Below are positions 1 to 13,297 of a DNA stretch of 64,000 nt, in pieces. Source of the DNA: Cruorifilaria tuberocauda (Eukaryota > Nematoda > Chromadorea > Rhabditida > Onchocercidae); NCBI GenBank assembly GCA_013365365.1, contig JABVXU010000185.1, positions 38,035 to 102,034 of the forward strand, given 5' to 3'. The position numbers were made by a program, and so were the translations under genes. Each line of letters opens with the position of its first letter. The first letter of the stretch is position 1. The notes under the pieces are model-generated. The model did no database searches. It was not told the DNA's origin and was given only the letters and a program-made list of their open reading frames with translations.

Positions 1-203
1 TTAGAAGGCAGAAGTAAAAGGATGCAGCATTGCTTATTGTTAAGTATTAAATCAAGAAAATAACGATATCAGCGAAGAATCAGAATTTATCAATGAGCAT
101 TTTTCATTATAAAGTACAATTTGAGAGATAGAAGGATGTAATTGACCTATAATCATGCAAATAAAAAAGGAGTAATGATTTTATGGATGACAGGGAAACT
201 TAC

Positions 204-2379
204 CTATTGTTGCCATAGTTGTTGCTGCAAAAAATATAGCGCTACTTGCCGTCCACAATTTTTTGCTTCTAATCAATTTTGGTCGATGTTTTGATTTCCT
301 CCTAAAAAAGAGTTTACCTTTGCACTTTAATCATATCAAATTTTAAATTGAATTCTTTAAAGTTATTCGCTTGACTTTTTTTCCTATTTTTCAACTGTTT
401 GCTGAACCGTTCTTTTAAATAATATTTATTACAGCTATATCAATAAAATAACTAATATTGCTATCCCTCTTAATTACAGCTTATTCACCATACACACTCT
501 GGATTGATTTTGTATTACTAGCTTCAGCCAGATAATTTTCAAGCTTCCAAATTATAGCATTTTGATAGTCCGAAAAATCAAGGAACCAAATATAGCTATA
601 CCTTCTCAATTTGGTATTATTACTGCGTTTATCGATATTCATTCTCAAAACGCGAATATCTGCATATCTGCAATTAACTTTCTTGTCTCTTCTTTTGAAA
701 TCACTTCATGATACTTTAATTTTGTTCAAAACTATTCCTGGAAAGTTAAATTTAGGTGGCATTACTGGATTAATGTAGTATCACTTGCCTAACATAATAT
801 TCCTTGAAGGCTCTGTACAAATATTCATTGAAAGTTTGAAGTTTCAAGTCGGTTACGCGAGCCCAACTATTCATTTCGGTCTTTTTTAGCTCTTCTCGCT
901 TCATCCACAAAGCTTCAATTAATTCTTTGCGTAATTTGTCAATCTTTTCTATGCCAATTTTCTTCAGCTATAATAAAAAAAGTTGCAAAATCAGATACTC
1001 TAAATATTGGAATATTTATTTAAAGTTTTATAGCTTAAAGAACCCGTTATAATTTCATTGCATTCTTTCAGAATCAATTTTAAAAATGAAATATTCTGAA
1101 TCGAACCTTATCTTCATGGGGTGACTCGAGGCTGTAGAAAACCCACGCTCCAACTATCGAATATAAACATACTACAGCAACCAGTATAATATGTGGTAAA
1201 ACAAGTTTCACATACTAAAAATTGTCGGAAGTATAAGCTTTGATGAGAGTTTCAAAGGTATCGAACATGGAGGAATGGATCATCGATTAGCTTATCAAGT
1301 TTTAAATTCAAGCTGCCTCAATTTCTTAAGTAAACATTATGATTCAGAGAAAATACCATCAGTGTGTTATTTTCATTATTATTTTTCTTTGAACTGATGA
1401 AATGCTATATTGTCATTTTGTATTTCTCTATTAGATATGTGAAAATCAAATGACTTCGAGCAGACTGTCTTATTGTTTACCTGAAATAGCTTATTAGAAA
1501 AATTTCACTTAAATTTGTGAATTACTTTATTTGCTAGAAAGTAATAATAAAATCTGATAACATTATCAATTGTAGTTCTCAATGAATTCATACAACTGAA
1601 ATTTTCTGGAGGAAAATCGAATGATTGGCGGATAAATCAAGAAAGACATGAGAGAGAAGATTTCCACTGCAATGCTTGGCTTGGTTAAAACAAATCATAC
1701 AATCATTGCTTTCATACCAACAATTTTCCATCATTTTATCAGCTTATCACAGAGATATCACTCAGAACTTATAAGTAAAAAGTGCTAATAAAGAATAATG
1801 ATAATGCCTAGCAGTAATTTAGCAAAAATCATGTATACATATTTAGATTTAAATTTCATCAATTATATCAATGCGTGTACTAATAGGTACATATGTATGG
1901 AAAATATCGATTTATATGTCTTTGGAGAAATGTAATACTGTGAAATCATGATTTTTTGCATATTTGTATTCTGCTGAAATCATTGTTAGCTTCAAAAGTT
2001 ATGTCTAATTTAAACCGTAAATGATACCTTAGAAATAAGGATTATTTGGACAGATTTTACAGAGCAATCACCTGATAGTTGTCTGTTTCTTTGAGAAACT
2101 CAAGCATTGAGAAGTAATTTGAAAGTGCGATTATGAGATGAAATATTCTGAATTCTAAATTTAGAAAGCTTAGAAGCTTTCTCGTCGCTATATCCATCAA
2201 GTACTAAACATTACAGCAAAAGAGTGTATGATATTCAGTTTATTTCAGTTTCAACATTATGCAGAGATTAAATTAGCATAAAATATTTTAACCGGTAATA
2301 CCTTTTTGCACGAAGGCTTATCGATATTTCTCCTATCCTCCAAAAATCCTTTCATATCTGTCAGCTCTTCATCCATCAT
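204..2379 (-). CDS. twk-type two-pore (K2P) potassium channel, 5' part, runs off left edge
   Basis: Four exons are readable on the minus strand: 2379-2302 (26 codons, starts MMDEELTDMKGF), 1214-1107 (36 codons), 967 to about 785, and 301-204. Exon 2 is a clear first membrane span (KLVLPHIILVAVVCLYSIVG, then a W-F-Y-S-L-E-S-P end), as in nematode TWK channels. Exon 3 is a helical, charged stretch fitting the extracellular cap. Exon 4 ends in the pore loop FFAATTMATIG, one residue short of the expected GYG filter, then a good donor (ATAG|GTAAGT), so the filter Tyr-Gly lies beyond position 1. Such channels carry background potassium current in nerve and muscle. Exons 1-3 join in phase 0, but exon 4 needs two leftover bases, so a small exon or another donor between 785 and 301 is probably missing from this model. 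Which TWK paralogue this is cannot be told. Confidence 0.75.
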
Positions 2380-2386
2380 AATTATT

Positions 2387-2395
2387 CTAAAAGCA
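2387..2395 (-). promoter_or_regulatory. candidate trans-splice acceptor of the K2P channel gene
   Basis: On the minus strand a pyrimidine-rich TTTTGCTTTTAG ends at 2387, seven bases before the ATG at 2379. An acceptor this close to a start codon is typical of spliced-leader addition in nematodes. An ordinary cis intron with an upstream 5' UTR exon is the alternative. Confidence 0.4.
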
Positions 2396-5050
2396 AAAGA
2401 TAAATGCGTGTGACAAGAGATCTGAACAATTATTAAAGCAAGGATTTCTTTCGAAGACTGAAATTAAATTGAAATTTGCATCGAATTTTATTGGCATATG
2501 GATAAATAAATACGAAGACAAACTGAATAGAAGAAATGGAAGACGGAAGAATCTTCTCAAAATTTAGTTTTAACTTTCCAATTTCATGGATAAAACTAGA
2601 AATTTTTTTCTAACATCGAAAAAATTTGTTTTCTTCCTAAAAGAAATTTCTACTTGAAAAAGTAAACAAATAATTTTTCGGCGAAATTTCACGACAAGAA
2701 AGTGACAAGACAGAAATGAAGCATACGGATTTGATTCCGGTTCAGCAAAGCATGTAAAGTAGCTTTACCAAATGAATGAAAATTTCTTTCCTATTTATTA
2801 AATGCAAATGAAAGGATAATAATAATAATAGTAAATTCGTTTATTAAAATAATTTCATCATATCTTTCACTTATCGAATCAGAAAAAATGAGCTTTATTT
2901 CGATAAGTTTTAGTGACGTTTTGCTTGCTTAAATATAGATGAAACTTAGAAATTATAAATTTACTTGTCTTCTTTAGACATTTTCTGTCTTTATTTTTTT
3001 TACTGTCTTTAGTGCAGCAAGTGAGAAAGCTAGAAATAGTAAAAATGAGCAGAAATTATTTCAATAAATTTTAAATTAACTGTAAAATGGCTTTTATCAC
3101 TATTAACCAACCGAAGTTTCATTTTACAAATACATAACTAATCTGAGAAAATAAAATTGAAAGGGCTGTTGAGAAATGGAAGTTCAAATTAACTGAAAAG
3201 GTACGTTGTGAAAGAAGTGAGCTATGAAGAAGCAAAAAAGAAGGAGATTCAGAAGGGTTTGATTCATGAGGAATCATTTAATGGATTTTAAAATCGCTTA
3301 TGCGTTGAGCTCTAATTCAAATATTATCTATTCCTTCCAAAATTATTCCTAATTTATCTTTGTTGAAAATTTATTGTTTTGTCCTTTTTGGGAATCTGCA
3401 ATGAATTGTTCATAATGAAGTCAACGAATAAGCAAATAAGCAAATTTTCTATTCGCCAGATTCCAACTTTCTGAACAACGAAATCTCTAGACTCTATTGT
3501 CGAATTTATAAGAATTTCAAGATAAAATTCAAATCGGAGTCGAAGGACTGGAGGTGGGAAATTGATAAGTGAATTTCACATAAAAGTTCACCCTATATTG
3601 CCTATCAATCAATATTATGAGGTAATTGAAAAATTGATATCGCATTTTTAATATATGCTGTGAAATTAATTGATGAAGAACATATCAAGAAAACAAAGTT
3701 CTGTTAAACGATGAATTCTGCTAATGAATTCTTGAACAAAAACGTCTAAGAGTGGTATTCGCTAGTAAGGGAATATGCGAAGATCTCCTAGCTAACTGAG
3801 ATTTGAGAAGGAAGAGTGTTATAACAGCCGAAATGTTAAATATTTGTTCCTTCGCTGGTAAATTGATCAGAAGAGAGCTTGAAAAAAATTGTCCCCGAGG
3901 ATTATAATTGTGGTGAGAGTAATAATAGTTTGTAGGAATTTAAAGAAGCCTGAAATTCGAGGAAGGAAGTACTTCTACAACTTCGCTCCGACATTATTGC
4001 AAGCAATAAAACACAATGAATTCTACTTCATGACATCGATCAGTTCGATAGGCCAGAATTTCGCCGCAAAAACTTGGCATAGTACGATTGTTTCTACTCT
4101 CACTTTTCCTTTTCATTACTTGGCTTCAAGCGCTGAAAGTTGATGTAGTAAGACAGGAAAAAGTTTTCAGCAACAAAGTGATATTATGATATCAACAAAG
4201 TCATTTAGATACGAATACGCAGGAAATCTTTAGCTTCAGATTTAGATTAAAATTAAAACAAAAAACTAACTTAATTACATTTTAAAAATTAGTTATTATA
4301 CTTTATTGGTAAAAATAAAGATTGACATTCTTCTGTTTGCCAGTTTTTGATGATTGATTCAGTGAATAATTTGCAACAGTGTTCGAATTTTAAAATAATT
4401 TAACATTAATCAATGCTTCGACTACATTAATAGACAATTAATGATTTGTGATGATTTATTTTAGCATCGCAGATCAATTGCGTGTATTGCATGAATGGGT
4501 TTCACGGATTACGTAGTAACTCTTAACGGGCCATGTAGGCGAAATTTAGGTTGTATGAGATGAAAAAAGAGAAGTGCGTGAAAAGTATTTCTGTTAATTA
4601 TGATTATGATTGCCTTATTTGATAAATAATATTTGCAGCTTATTCGGGTCAACTCGTTGACCTAAGTCACAGCAGTAATTTAGCAAGAAAGTATCGCAAA
4701 CTATTTGGCGTATAACTGTACGTCATATTCCCAAAGCGATATTTACGAGTTAAAAAACGATTATACATCATATACTGCAGAAAATGCAATGGACTGGACG
4801 ATAGAGGTGAAGGAGATAAACTGAGATAAGTTTGAGACTTTTGAAATCGTTTTATGATTAGTAATCCAATTTTTCTTATCACATGTGATTGATCTCCTTC
4901 TTTTATAACAAATATAGCATTCAACGGATAGAATTTCAGGTTTCAGAATTCTTTTCCTCTTCACAATTCTGTCATATTCATATATTTGCGATCGATTTAT
5001 CAAATAAGTTTTCTATCCTTCCAAGTTCATTTTTCCTGGGTCCATTTGCT

Positions 5051-5101
5051 AGCGTAAGTTATCGAAAGTAATTATATAAATGACCTTCGATAACTTAGGC
5101 T
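5051..5101. repeat. inverted repeat, 16-bp arms
   Basis: Arms 5051-5066 and 5086-5101 are reverse complements with one mismatch, around a 19-base loop. No coding context; nature unknown. Confidence 0.6.
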
Positions 5102-8100
5102 AAATCAAAAATTAAACCAAAGAATTACAAAATTATGACTGACTAATTTATGATTAAAGTTTATTATTTGAACGTCTATCATGATTTAGAGTTGTTTGGT
5201 AAAAGAAAAGGAAAAAAAAGACAGTTCGTCCATCAACTTTTAATGCGTGTAATCTTCAAAATCAAAATTATCATATTACATTCAATAATCAAGCAAAATC
5301 TATGTTTAAGCCAAATTTCAAATGTCAATGCATGATTAATTAAAAGTCATACCAATTTTTTGCGTACCAATGAAGTTAACGAGAATGTGATGGATGGTAA
5401 AGTTTCCAATTATTCATTTTTCAATCCTTTCAATAAATTAAAAGTAGAAGTGAGAGAATAAGTTAAATTTTTGAAAATTAAAAACCTTTCTACAGTTTTG
5501 ATAAAATTAGAAAGAGATTCATGCATGATTAACAGCGTGTTTCAGTTGATTGATCAACTAATCAATGAATGAGTGCGAAAATGAACAGAAATCTGAAAAG
5601 TAATAATTTATTGGAGCAAATTAAATTGTGCTTTGTCTTTCCAACAATTGTGAAAACAGATGAAATTTATCTTTTCTCAGTTTCGCGCTTTGAAAAATAA
5701 TCAGCAATATCGGAAATGAATTTATTCAATAATTTTTACAGAAATCTTCGAAATGATAGTTTCTGCGGATTATCAAAATATTATCAGTGCATCCAGCTAT
5801 CGCAGAAAATGTTAAGATATATACAGAATTAATTATGCAACTTAGCGCTTGCCTACCTTCACTTATGGTCATTGCCTCATCACATGATCGTAGTTTAGAA
5901 ATTTTATTCTAGAATCAAGCAAAATGATTAAGTGAATTGAAAAAGATTGCTTTTATTACTCCAAGACAATTTTAACAATTTCTGCAATATATTACTAAAT
6001 ATAATTAAGTTTAATTTGCTGTCTAATTCAACTTTTTTTTTATAAATTCTAGTATCCGAAAATGCAAGTCAGCTTTATTATTTCCTCCAACTAGCAATAA
6101 ATTTCTTGTTTTTCTTGAATGAAATCAGCGTACATCTAATTTAGATTTTTTCTTCTTTTCTGCGAAATAGCGATTTAATTTCTAAGTAATTAAAAGTTTA
6201 TTATAGTTCTGCAAGATTTTAGAAATTCTTTTTACAAGTGAAGAAGAAATCGAAGAATTGAAACCACGTTATTGCTTTTTCGTTCACGTTGATGTCTGCA
6301 GTGTACGCGATGACGATAAAGACGTTGACGTTTTCACGCAAAGTTGCGAAATGTTGAATGTTTGAAAAATGTTCTTTTTTTCAAGAAACATCAATTCCAC
6401 GCATGTCAGGCATGCTTTATGAATAGGAAAAGAGAAAAGGATAGAAAATATAATATATTTTAGGGCTTATTTTCTAAAGTTGCTATTTTATTTTTCTATA
6501 AGAGAGATGAAATTGGAAATTTCACTTTTAAATTTGTCGTTTCACATGCTAATGTTCCTTAGCTATTTTGCTATTCTCTTCAAGTGAACAATTAACTGTT
6601 TAGTTTAATTTATTTTAATTTTTCTTTCTCTATTAAACAATTTTATCCATAAATTTTTTATTTAAATATTGAAAATTTTTACTTTTTTTTTACTATTTTT
6701 ACTTTCTCCCTCTTTTTACTTTTTTTTTAAAACAAAAATTTCTTTAAAAACACGCTGATTATGGATAATAATACGTTGTAACGGAAAATTTGACAGGAAG
6801 TTTAGATGCGATGCTTGATCCGTTCATAATATTATCACAGGGATACGTGATAATGAAGATCAGCATGTTTTTACAAGATTGGATAAATGAAGTAAATTTG
6901 CTTTTCTATGCTAATTTTGTCCTGTCAACGAAAATTCAATATTAACTGAAAGAAACGAAAAAGAATGAAATATAAAACATTTAATACAATTCATCAAAAA
7001 AAATAATAAAAGAAGAAAAGAAAATGAAAAAAATCGTTGCCCTGAGGCGTTTTTTCCCTTTTCGAGGAAAACAATAAGCCAAAGACAATAAACTATTTTT
7101 AAAGCTTTCTTACTAATTCATTTCATTCAGCTATTCTACGTTCGTTCACAGAAATGCTTGATATTCCATCAATTATGATAATAATTATCCACACGACATC
7201 GGTGATTTCATTAGCGATACCACGAAAATCCAATTGCTTATGCTGGAGAATTATTTGATACCCTTATTCAAATGTTTAATTTATCACTTAACAACAATTT
7301 AAGCGTTGAAGTATAGTGATCCTAATAACCAGTAAATTCGTAAAATTTATATAAATTAATATATTTAAGCAAAGTAGACTGGTGGTGAACTATTAGTCCA
7401 TAAAAATCGTTTCCATTCTTTTTGTGAAATTAGTTGCATTTCATATTCATTTCATATCAATCATTTCATGGATGGACGAATCAAAAAAAAATTTGCTGAA
7501 TTTATGATCCACAAAGATTTTCAATCTTTATTTTTCCAGACAATAACAAATACTTCACGACAGCTAATTTTCAGGGAATATTTCAATTTCCTATATCAGC
7601 TATTTATGTTTTGCATTTAAAACCTCTGTAAAATAGAGGAAGTTAATCAAAAGTGTAAAAGATCAAAGAAGATGATAGAAACAGAAACAGAAATTCACTT
7701 AAATATCACATATTGGGATAGCAAGAAAAAGTGTATTAATATAATACAGCAACCAAAGTAGCCAAGAAATGAAACAAGTTAAATAGGAAGCCAAAATGTC
7801 ACTTAACAAACTTTAATTAACCAAAGATCCATTAAACTTCACATTTGGGTGAATGATAATAATGAAAATGTCATTAATTTAACTTGTAAAAATAGTTACA
7901 AGAGTCTTTTAATTCTGCTTGAAAGGTAACGAGTGAGAATCTCAAAATATCTCAGCTAAGTACCAATTACTGATTACTGATTACATAATACTTGCTACAA
8001 CTATTTTCATACATTTTTAAATTCAAGAAAATAAGTAATCTTTGATATCCTTTTTTTCTGAATAAAGAGAAACGAGAAATCGGTTAAGTATAGTAAATAA

Positions 8101-11100
8101 CGAGCAAATGAAATTGAATAGCATAAAAATTCAGGACAGATAAGTAATGTTGTTGGAGAAAACAAAATGAGAATGAATTGCTTCCTAGAATTAAAAAAAG
8201 GAGGAAAAACGAAAAAGGAAAAAATAAAAGACCATGAAAAAAAGCGTAGAAAAGTAGAAGGATAAGAGCAAAGTAAAAAGATAAGGAAGAGAATAAGCAA
8301 AGCAACAAAACAATAAATTTAAATAGCAATTGATTAAATTGTTATTGTTGTTATTGCTTGCTGTTAGTTTCAGCTTTATTTCCTTTTCTCTCGAAAAGTC
8401 TTAAATGTAATGAATTTAATGATACTGTAGAATGAAGAATGAAACTAAAGTCAAAGTTAAATATGACAGAGGCAATTCATTGCAATCTCTATTATTTTAA
8501 ATTATTTTTGAACAAAAGATGAGTCATTAATGAAAAAGTACCGAAGATAAGAAGATGGATTAAAAAGTAAAAGGCAAAGGTAAGGAGGAAAAATGTGATA
8601 AGAATTTTAAATTGATTTCTAGACATCTTAATATTCAGATGAAAAAGAAAAAGGGGAAGATTGAAGGATGCAGGTTCTTAATATCCTTGTTGGCACCCAC
8701 CCTTACATTCAAATGTAAATTGCTTTAAACTTTTTTAAAATTCGTTTTCATTGAAGTCCTTCTTTTCAAGCTTAATTTTAAAACTTTATTAAGATATTTC
8801 GGAAGCATAATATCAAATTCAGAAATATCGAATAAGCAGGACAAAAAAGGATAAAAAGGAGAGTTCTGGAGAAGATATAGATATCTGTAAAGTTAAAGGA
8901 AAATAAAGGTCATTTTTGATGTGAGACTTCAATGACAACTTTATTTATCATTAATTCAAATTTTAAGTTGTTATCTGAAGTCAATGTAATAACTAAGTTA
9001 ACCTTTCTTTCTCATGTATCATTCTTTTAATCTTTCCATTTATGATGCTATATTTGCCAGATTTTTTTCTCTTTAAAAATCTATTTTATTAAATTTTTTA
9101 AAATAAATTTCTGATAAGTTTTCGAAGGAAATACCTTATTGGTTTGGCTGGGAACGAGAAAAATTAATGAAAATTTATTTTAATTTTAATATGCCACAAG
9201 TGAATGAATGAATTTGAAATGAGAATTCATTTTGTCTGCAATAATTTAAAATAGCAGACAGTTGCTTATAAAGTAGTTCAATTCTACTTCACATGAAGAA
9301 TTTAATGAATTCTGATGCAAGTAACCAAAACGATATAAAGCTTTCGTTTCCGGATAAGTCCCGATCTTGCCTTAGCTTTTCTTCAGATTGTTACTTTTTA
9401 TCACTTTAAATGTATGTTTACTTACATACTGTATTTCTCTCTAAGCCTACTCATCCATACGGTATCTGTTACAGTTTAATGAAACGATGAACATGATAAG
9501 TTGAAACTATCAATAAGCTAACTGCAAATGATAACTTCTTGATGAATGATAAAAGAGGAAAGAGAAGGAGAAAGAGAGGAGGGAATAAATGACAAATAAA
9601 TGAGAGATGTGATAAAGAACACAATCGATTTATATCTTATCACAAAATAAGTAAATTTAATAAATCTTCAAGAAATTTTTGTTCAATTCTGGTGATAGTT
9701 TATGACTTAATTCCGGCTAACAAAACACAAAAACAACAAATGGATCCTTTCGATAAATGTTTCCAAGATAAGAATGATTTAATGATATTTTCCGATTATG
9801 GAAATCGAATATTAGTCCAACCTGTGAGACATACTTCTTTTTGTGTTGTGTCAACGGATCTAACCTGAAAAGGAACTCGTATTTCTTCATCAAATAGTTC
9901 AAAATGTGTAAATTGTATTATTATATTTCAATTATAGGCATAATAATAAGTTAGTAACATCAGATAAATTCTTATTCTTTGAAAATATGAAAATTTTATT
10001 GTAATCAATAATATATATATTAGAGAAAGAAAAAGAAAAGAAAATGAAAAATATGCGTGTCACAAAAACCGTAATTGACAAAAGAGATGATAAAAATGAT
10101 AAGGCTGAGTAAAAATGATAAGAAAGGAGAAAAAGAAGTACAACTTTTTTAGTATTTCTAAAAAACTTGCTTAAGAAAAGTAGGCAAATTCTGAATAAAA
10201 AGTTACTTAAATTTCCTTCCTTATTCTTTTTTTCTCTTTTATTAAATTTTTTCTTATTTCGCTTCAACGCCACTTTAAGCGCCTTTTTCCAAACTTTTTT
10301 TGCATTGAACTTCTGTGTTTTTAAGGATTTGAAGAATTTAAAGTAATAAATACCAGATTCATCTGTACAATTTGAAATGGAATCATTAACGAAATTTAAA
10401 CTGAATATTTAAGCAGAAAATAAAGCTCCAGATAATGAATTAAGAGAAAATTGTAGCAACAATAAGAACATTTTGTGACAATAAAGACAATAACTAATAT
10501 TCACATTAAAATTTAGCCAATTCAGTAATGAAATTGAAAATAGCTGCACCATACTATCTGAAGTGTATAACAGACAATATTAGAAGTGTTTTCAAAAGGA
10601 GAGAACAGGCAATGATTACTACAAGTTCTTTAATCGAACTACCTGTAGAAAAGTCAAAATTGACCCATGAACCATGAAGCAATAAATTGTCAGTAACAAA
10701 TCGAAGTGACTCTCACAAAGCATAACGGATAATTCTAAACTAAGAACCACAGTATTTATATCAAAGTGTGTTAGCCATATGAATTAGAATAAATGGAATA
10801 TATGCTAATTTTTGATGCTAACTCAATAATAAGCATCATTAAACTAAATATATCGAGCAATTAACGATATCCCCGAGTAGACGAGTGAAGTTTGTTATCG
10901 ACATGTTGAAATGCTATTTCAAATTTGCATTTTCAATAATGTTTTTTCTGATGAAGAAGCTGTAAGCTTTCATCCGCTTTATTCAGAAATGTTTGTATTT
11001 CATCGATTGAGATGATAATTATTCGGGAGACGAGAAAAATACTGCTTTTAGGATGTTACTAATTTTCCATTTTTTGGTATTTTCTGATGAATTTTTTTAT

Positions 11101-11880
11101 TTCTATCTGAATTTTTGTTTATTTGATTATTTATTTTCAATGAATTTCTTGCTAATTAATTAGCATATTTAAATACAAATTTCGCTTTTTCATTTCTTTA
11201 ATCATGATTTTAATACTATTCCCATCATTTTGATATGAAAGATGAGAAAATATTTCCATGCAATTTGTAACTGTAATACAATGGTAACTAAAATAATAAT
11301 ACGTTTTGATGTTTAAAGAAATGGGAAAATATTTGTGCGATAACACTTGAACGTATCGCTTTATGTGGTACGTTTAAAAGCTTGATCTAATCATATTCAA
11401 TTAGTTTAGTCTACAAATATCGATTCAAAGAGCGAATAATTTCTTTTGTAATTCGGAATATTTAGCAGTTCATGAGACTAGTACTTCTGGGATGACTAAA
11501 GTAAGTAATTATTCGATCAAAACTTCATATTGAAATTTTGACTTAATGAATATTAGCAATAAAGAATTAACTTTGCAAAAATTTTAGATTGACAAATGTG
11601 CATATTTTATGGCATAACTTTCAAATAACAAAAAGTATTTATAATAAATGTATTATCAACTACTTTTATTAATTATTCCATTTCATTTCATTACAAGTTC
11701 AGTCAAAGCTTGAAATTTGGGTGTTCTCGAAATTTCTATTATTACTTAATTCTATTATTATTAGCGTGTTTTGAACAAATGAGCATCTATTTTTAAATGC
11801 ATTTTAAAGCATTATTTATCAATTCGATTTAGATTAAACAATAAATTTTCGAATTTATATTTCCAAAAACTTAACAAAAT

Positions 11881-11912
11881 AAAGTTGATAAAATTCTAAC
11901 TTTATCAACTTT
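11881..11912. repeat. perfect inverted repeat, 12-bp arms
   Basis: AAAGTTGATAAA at 11881-11892 pairs exactly with TTTATCAACTTT at 11901-11912 around an 8-base loop. It lies in the gene-poor region. Confidence 0.7.
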
Positions 11913-12875
11913 GAAAATGGAAAAGAAAAAATTTTCGTTAGTTGTGATAAAGGATAAAGTTTACTTCGAGAAATAAAGGGTAAAAGGACACTGAGAGATA
12001 TTTAGAATAAAAAAAGAAGACGAAAGAATATAAAAAGGCCATCTTTGAGTTTAAATACTTAGCTAAATCTTAGCTAGTTGGAAGCATAAATCAAATACGA
12101 ATTATTTCATGAATTCTACGAGGAGCGACCGAAGAAATAAGTCATATGAAATATGAAAAATTGTTATATGTGTGCGAGGAATCGTTAAATGAATAGGCTA
12201 AAATTATCAACTTCGAATTTCTGTTTTTATGGGAATTACAAATTCAAACGCTCACTATTGGCATCTTTGCAAGTTCTTTTGTACGGATATTGTCATTATC
12301 TGCTGAGGAAGTCCAATGTCGAGCCAATAGTTTTGGAGGAGCGATAGAGAGCGTTTGAGGGTTTGGGAGGGAGCCAAAAGAACCACCCAACCGGCCAAGG
12401 CTAAATCCTTTGAGGAGAATGAAGAGATCTAATATGTGGTGCGAATGGGGCCAAAGTAGGCAAATTATTGGTGCCAAGGTAAATTATAGAAATGCAGATC
12501 AATGATGTAAGAAGGGGTTGTGGAAGAAGCCTACAATACGATGATATAGATATAATGATTACAAATAATGACATGTAACGTACAATGGTAGTGATTGACA
12601 TTACATATTTCTCGGATTTCCCGACTTATCATCCTCATTGTTCAAATATGATAAAATCATAGTGAACTTCCTATTGATCTGATTTTTGCTTTTGGAAATT
12701 GTGAAATACTTCTGTAATACAGTAGGACTTCACATGTATTTTTTTCGTCGGAATTAGCAAAAAGTAAGTAGAAAGTGAGGTTTTCTGAGATTTATAAAAT
12801 TTACAATTTCCACAAAACAATTCATTGTTTTGCCAGTGAAATTGTGTGAGCGGGAGATCCCGAGATCCAGAAACG

Positions 12876-13297
12876 ATGTCAACCATTCTGGAACCACGGA
12901 ATGTCATCTATGCTTATGTTAGTACTATTTCATTTCTTATTCTCCAAATAGCTTCCAAATTTGATAATTATTGGTCACTCCTTAATTAGAACATGATTAA
13001 TTAAAACGCACGGTGACCTTTTTCTTCTCTCAGAGATTACTGAGCTTAAATTTGATTTGAAATTTAAATCTGTAGACTGGTGTTGGAAATTTCATTACAC
13101 CATTCTTCATCTTCTTTGCTATCGGAACGATCGTATCATTTGGCTTAACAATGTTGCATATACCGATGACTAATATGCTAATTGATTACGTACAGCGACG
13201 TGAAAAAGATAAGGAGGAAAAGGCAGAGGCGAAAAAGAAGGAGAAAGAAATGGAAGAAGAAGAAGAAAGAACGAAAAACAAAGAAACGGAAAAGTAA
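12876..13297 (+). CDS. small single-pass membrane protein with charged coiled tail, function unknown
   Basis: Two exons, 12876-12917 (14 codons, MSTILEPRNVIYAY) and 13076-13297 (73 codons plus stop), joined in phase 0 by a GTTAGT..TGTAG intron of 158 bases. The 87-residue product has a short N-terminus, one hydrophobic segment of about 22 residues (FITPFFIFFAIGTIVSFGLT, then MLHIP) and a C-terminal tail of about 40 residues made almost entirely of Lys and Glu, probably a charged helix. The contrast with surrounding AT-rich DNA, the in-frame join and a possible AATAAA at 13427 support a real gene. A stronger-looking acceptor at 13032 (CTTCTCTCAG) opens no matching frame. I do not recognise the family. 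Confidence 0.6.

Larger units (their letters stand above)
2396..12188. other. gene-poor AT-rich stretch
   Basis: Nearly 10 kb with no convincing gene on either strand. Open frames here are short, of low complexity and rich in Phe/Lys/Ile/Tyr, as expected by chance in AT-rich DNA. One possible orphan exon (about 6190-6363, plus) is discussed in the findings. Two short hairpins are listed separately. The stretch may hold distal promoter or long introns of the K2P gene. Confidence 0.5.

Noticed and set aside
3889..4143. 84-codon plus-strand frame
   Set aside because: Starts with a non-ATG codon, low-complexity composition, no splice sites or motif; expected by chance in a 10 kb gene-poor stretch.
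4667..5071. Three overlapping frames on both strands
   Set aside because: Mutually overlapping, Ser/Ile/Phe-rich, no initiation or splice context. Only the inverted repeat at 5051 was kept.
8007..8329. Two minus-strand hydrophobic frames that look like membrane proteins
   Set aside because: Phe/Leu-rich translation of A-rich plus-strand DNA; no codon bias or exon boundaries.
9932..10273. 113-codon minus-strand frame
   Set aside because: Lys/Phe/Ser-rich translation of AT simple sequence with no recognisable feature.
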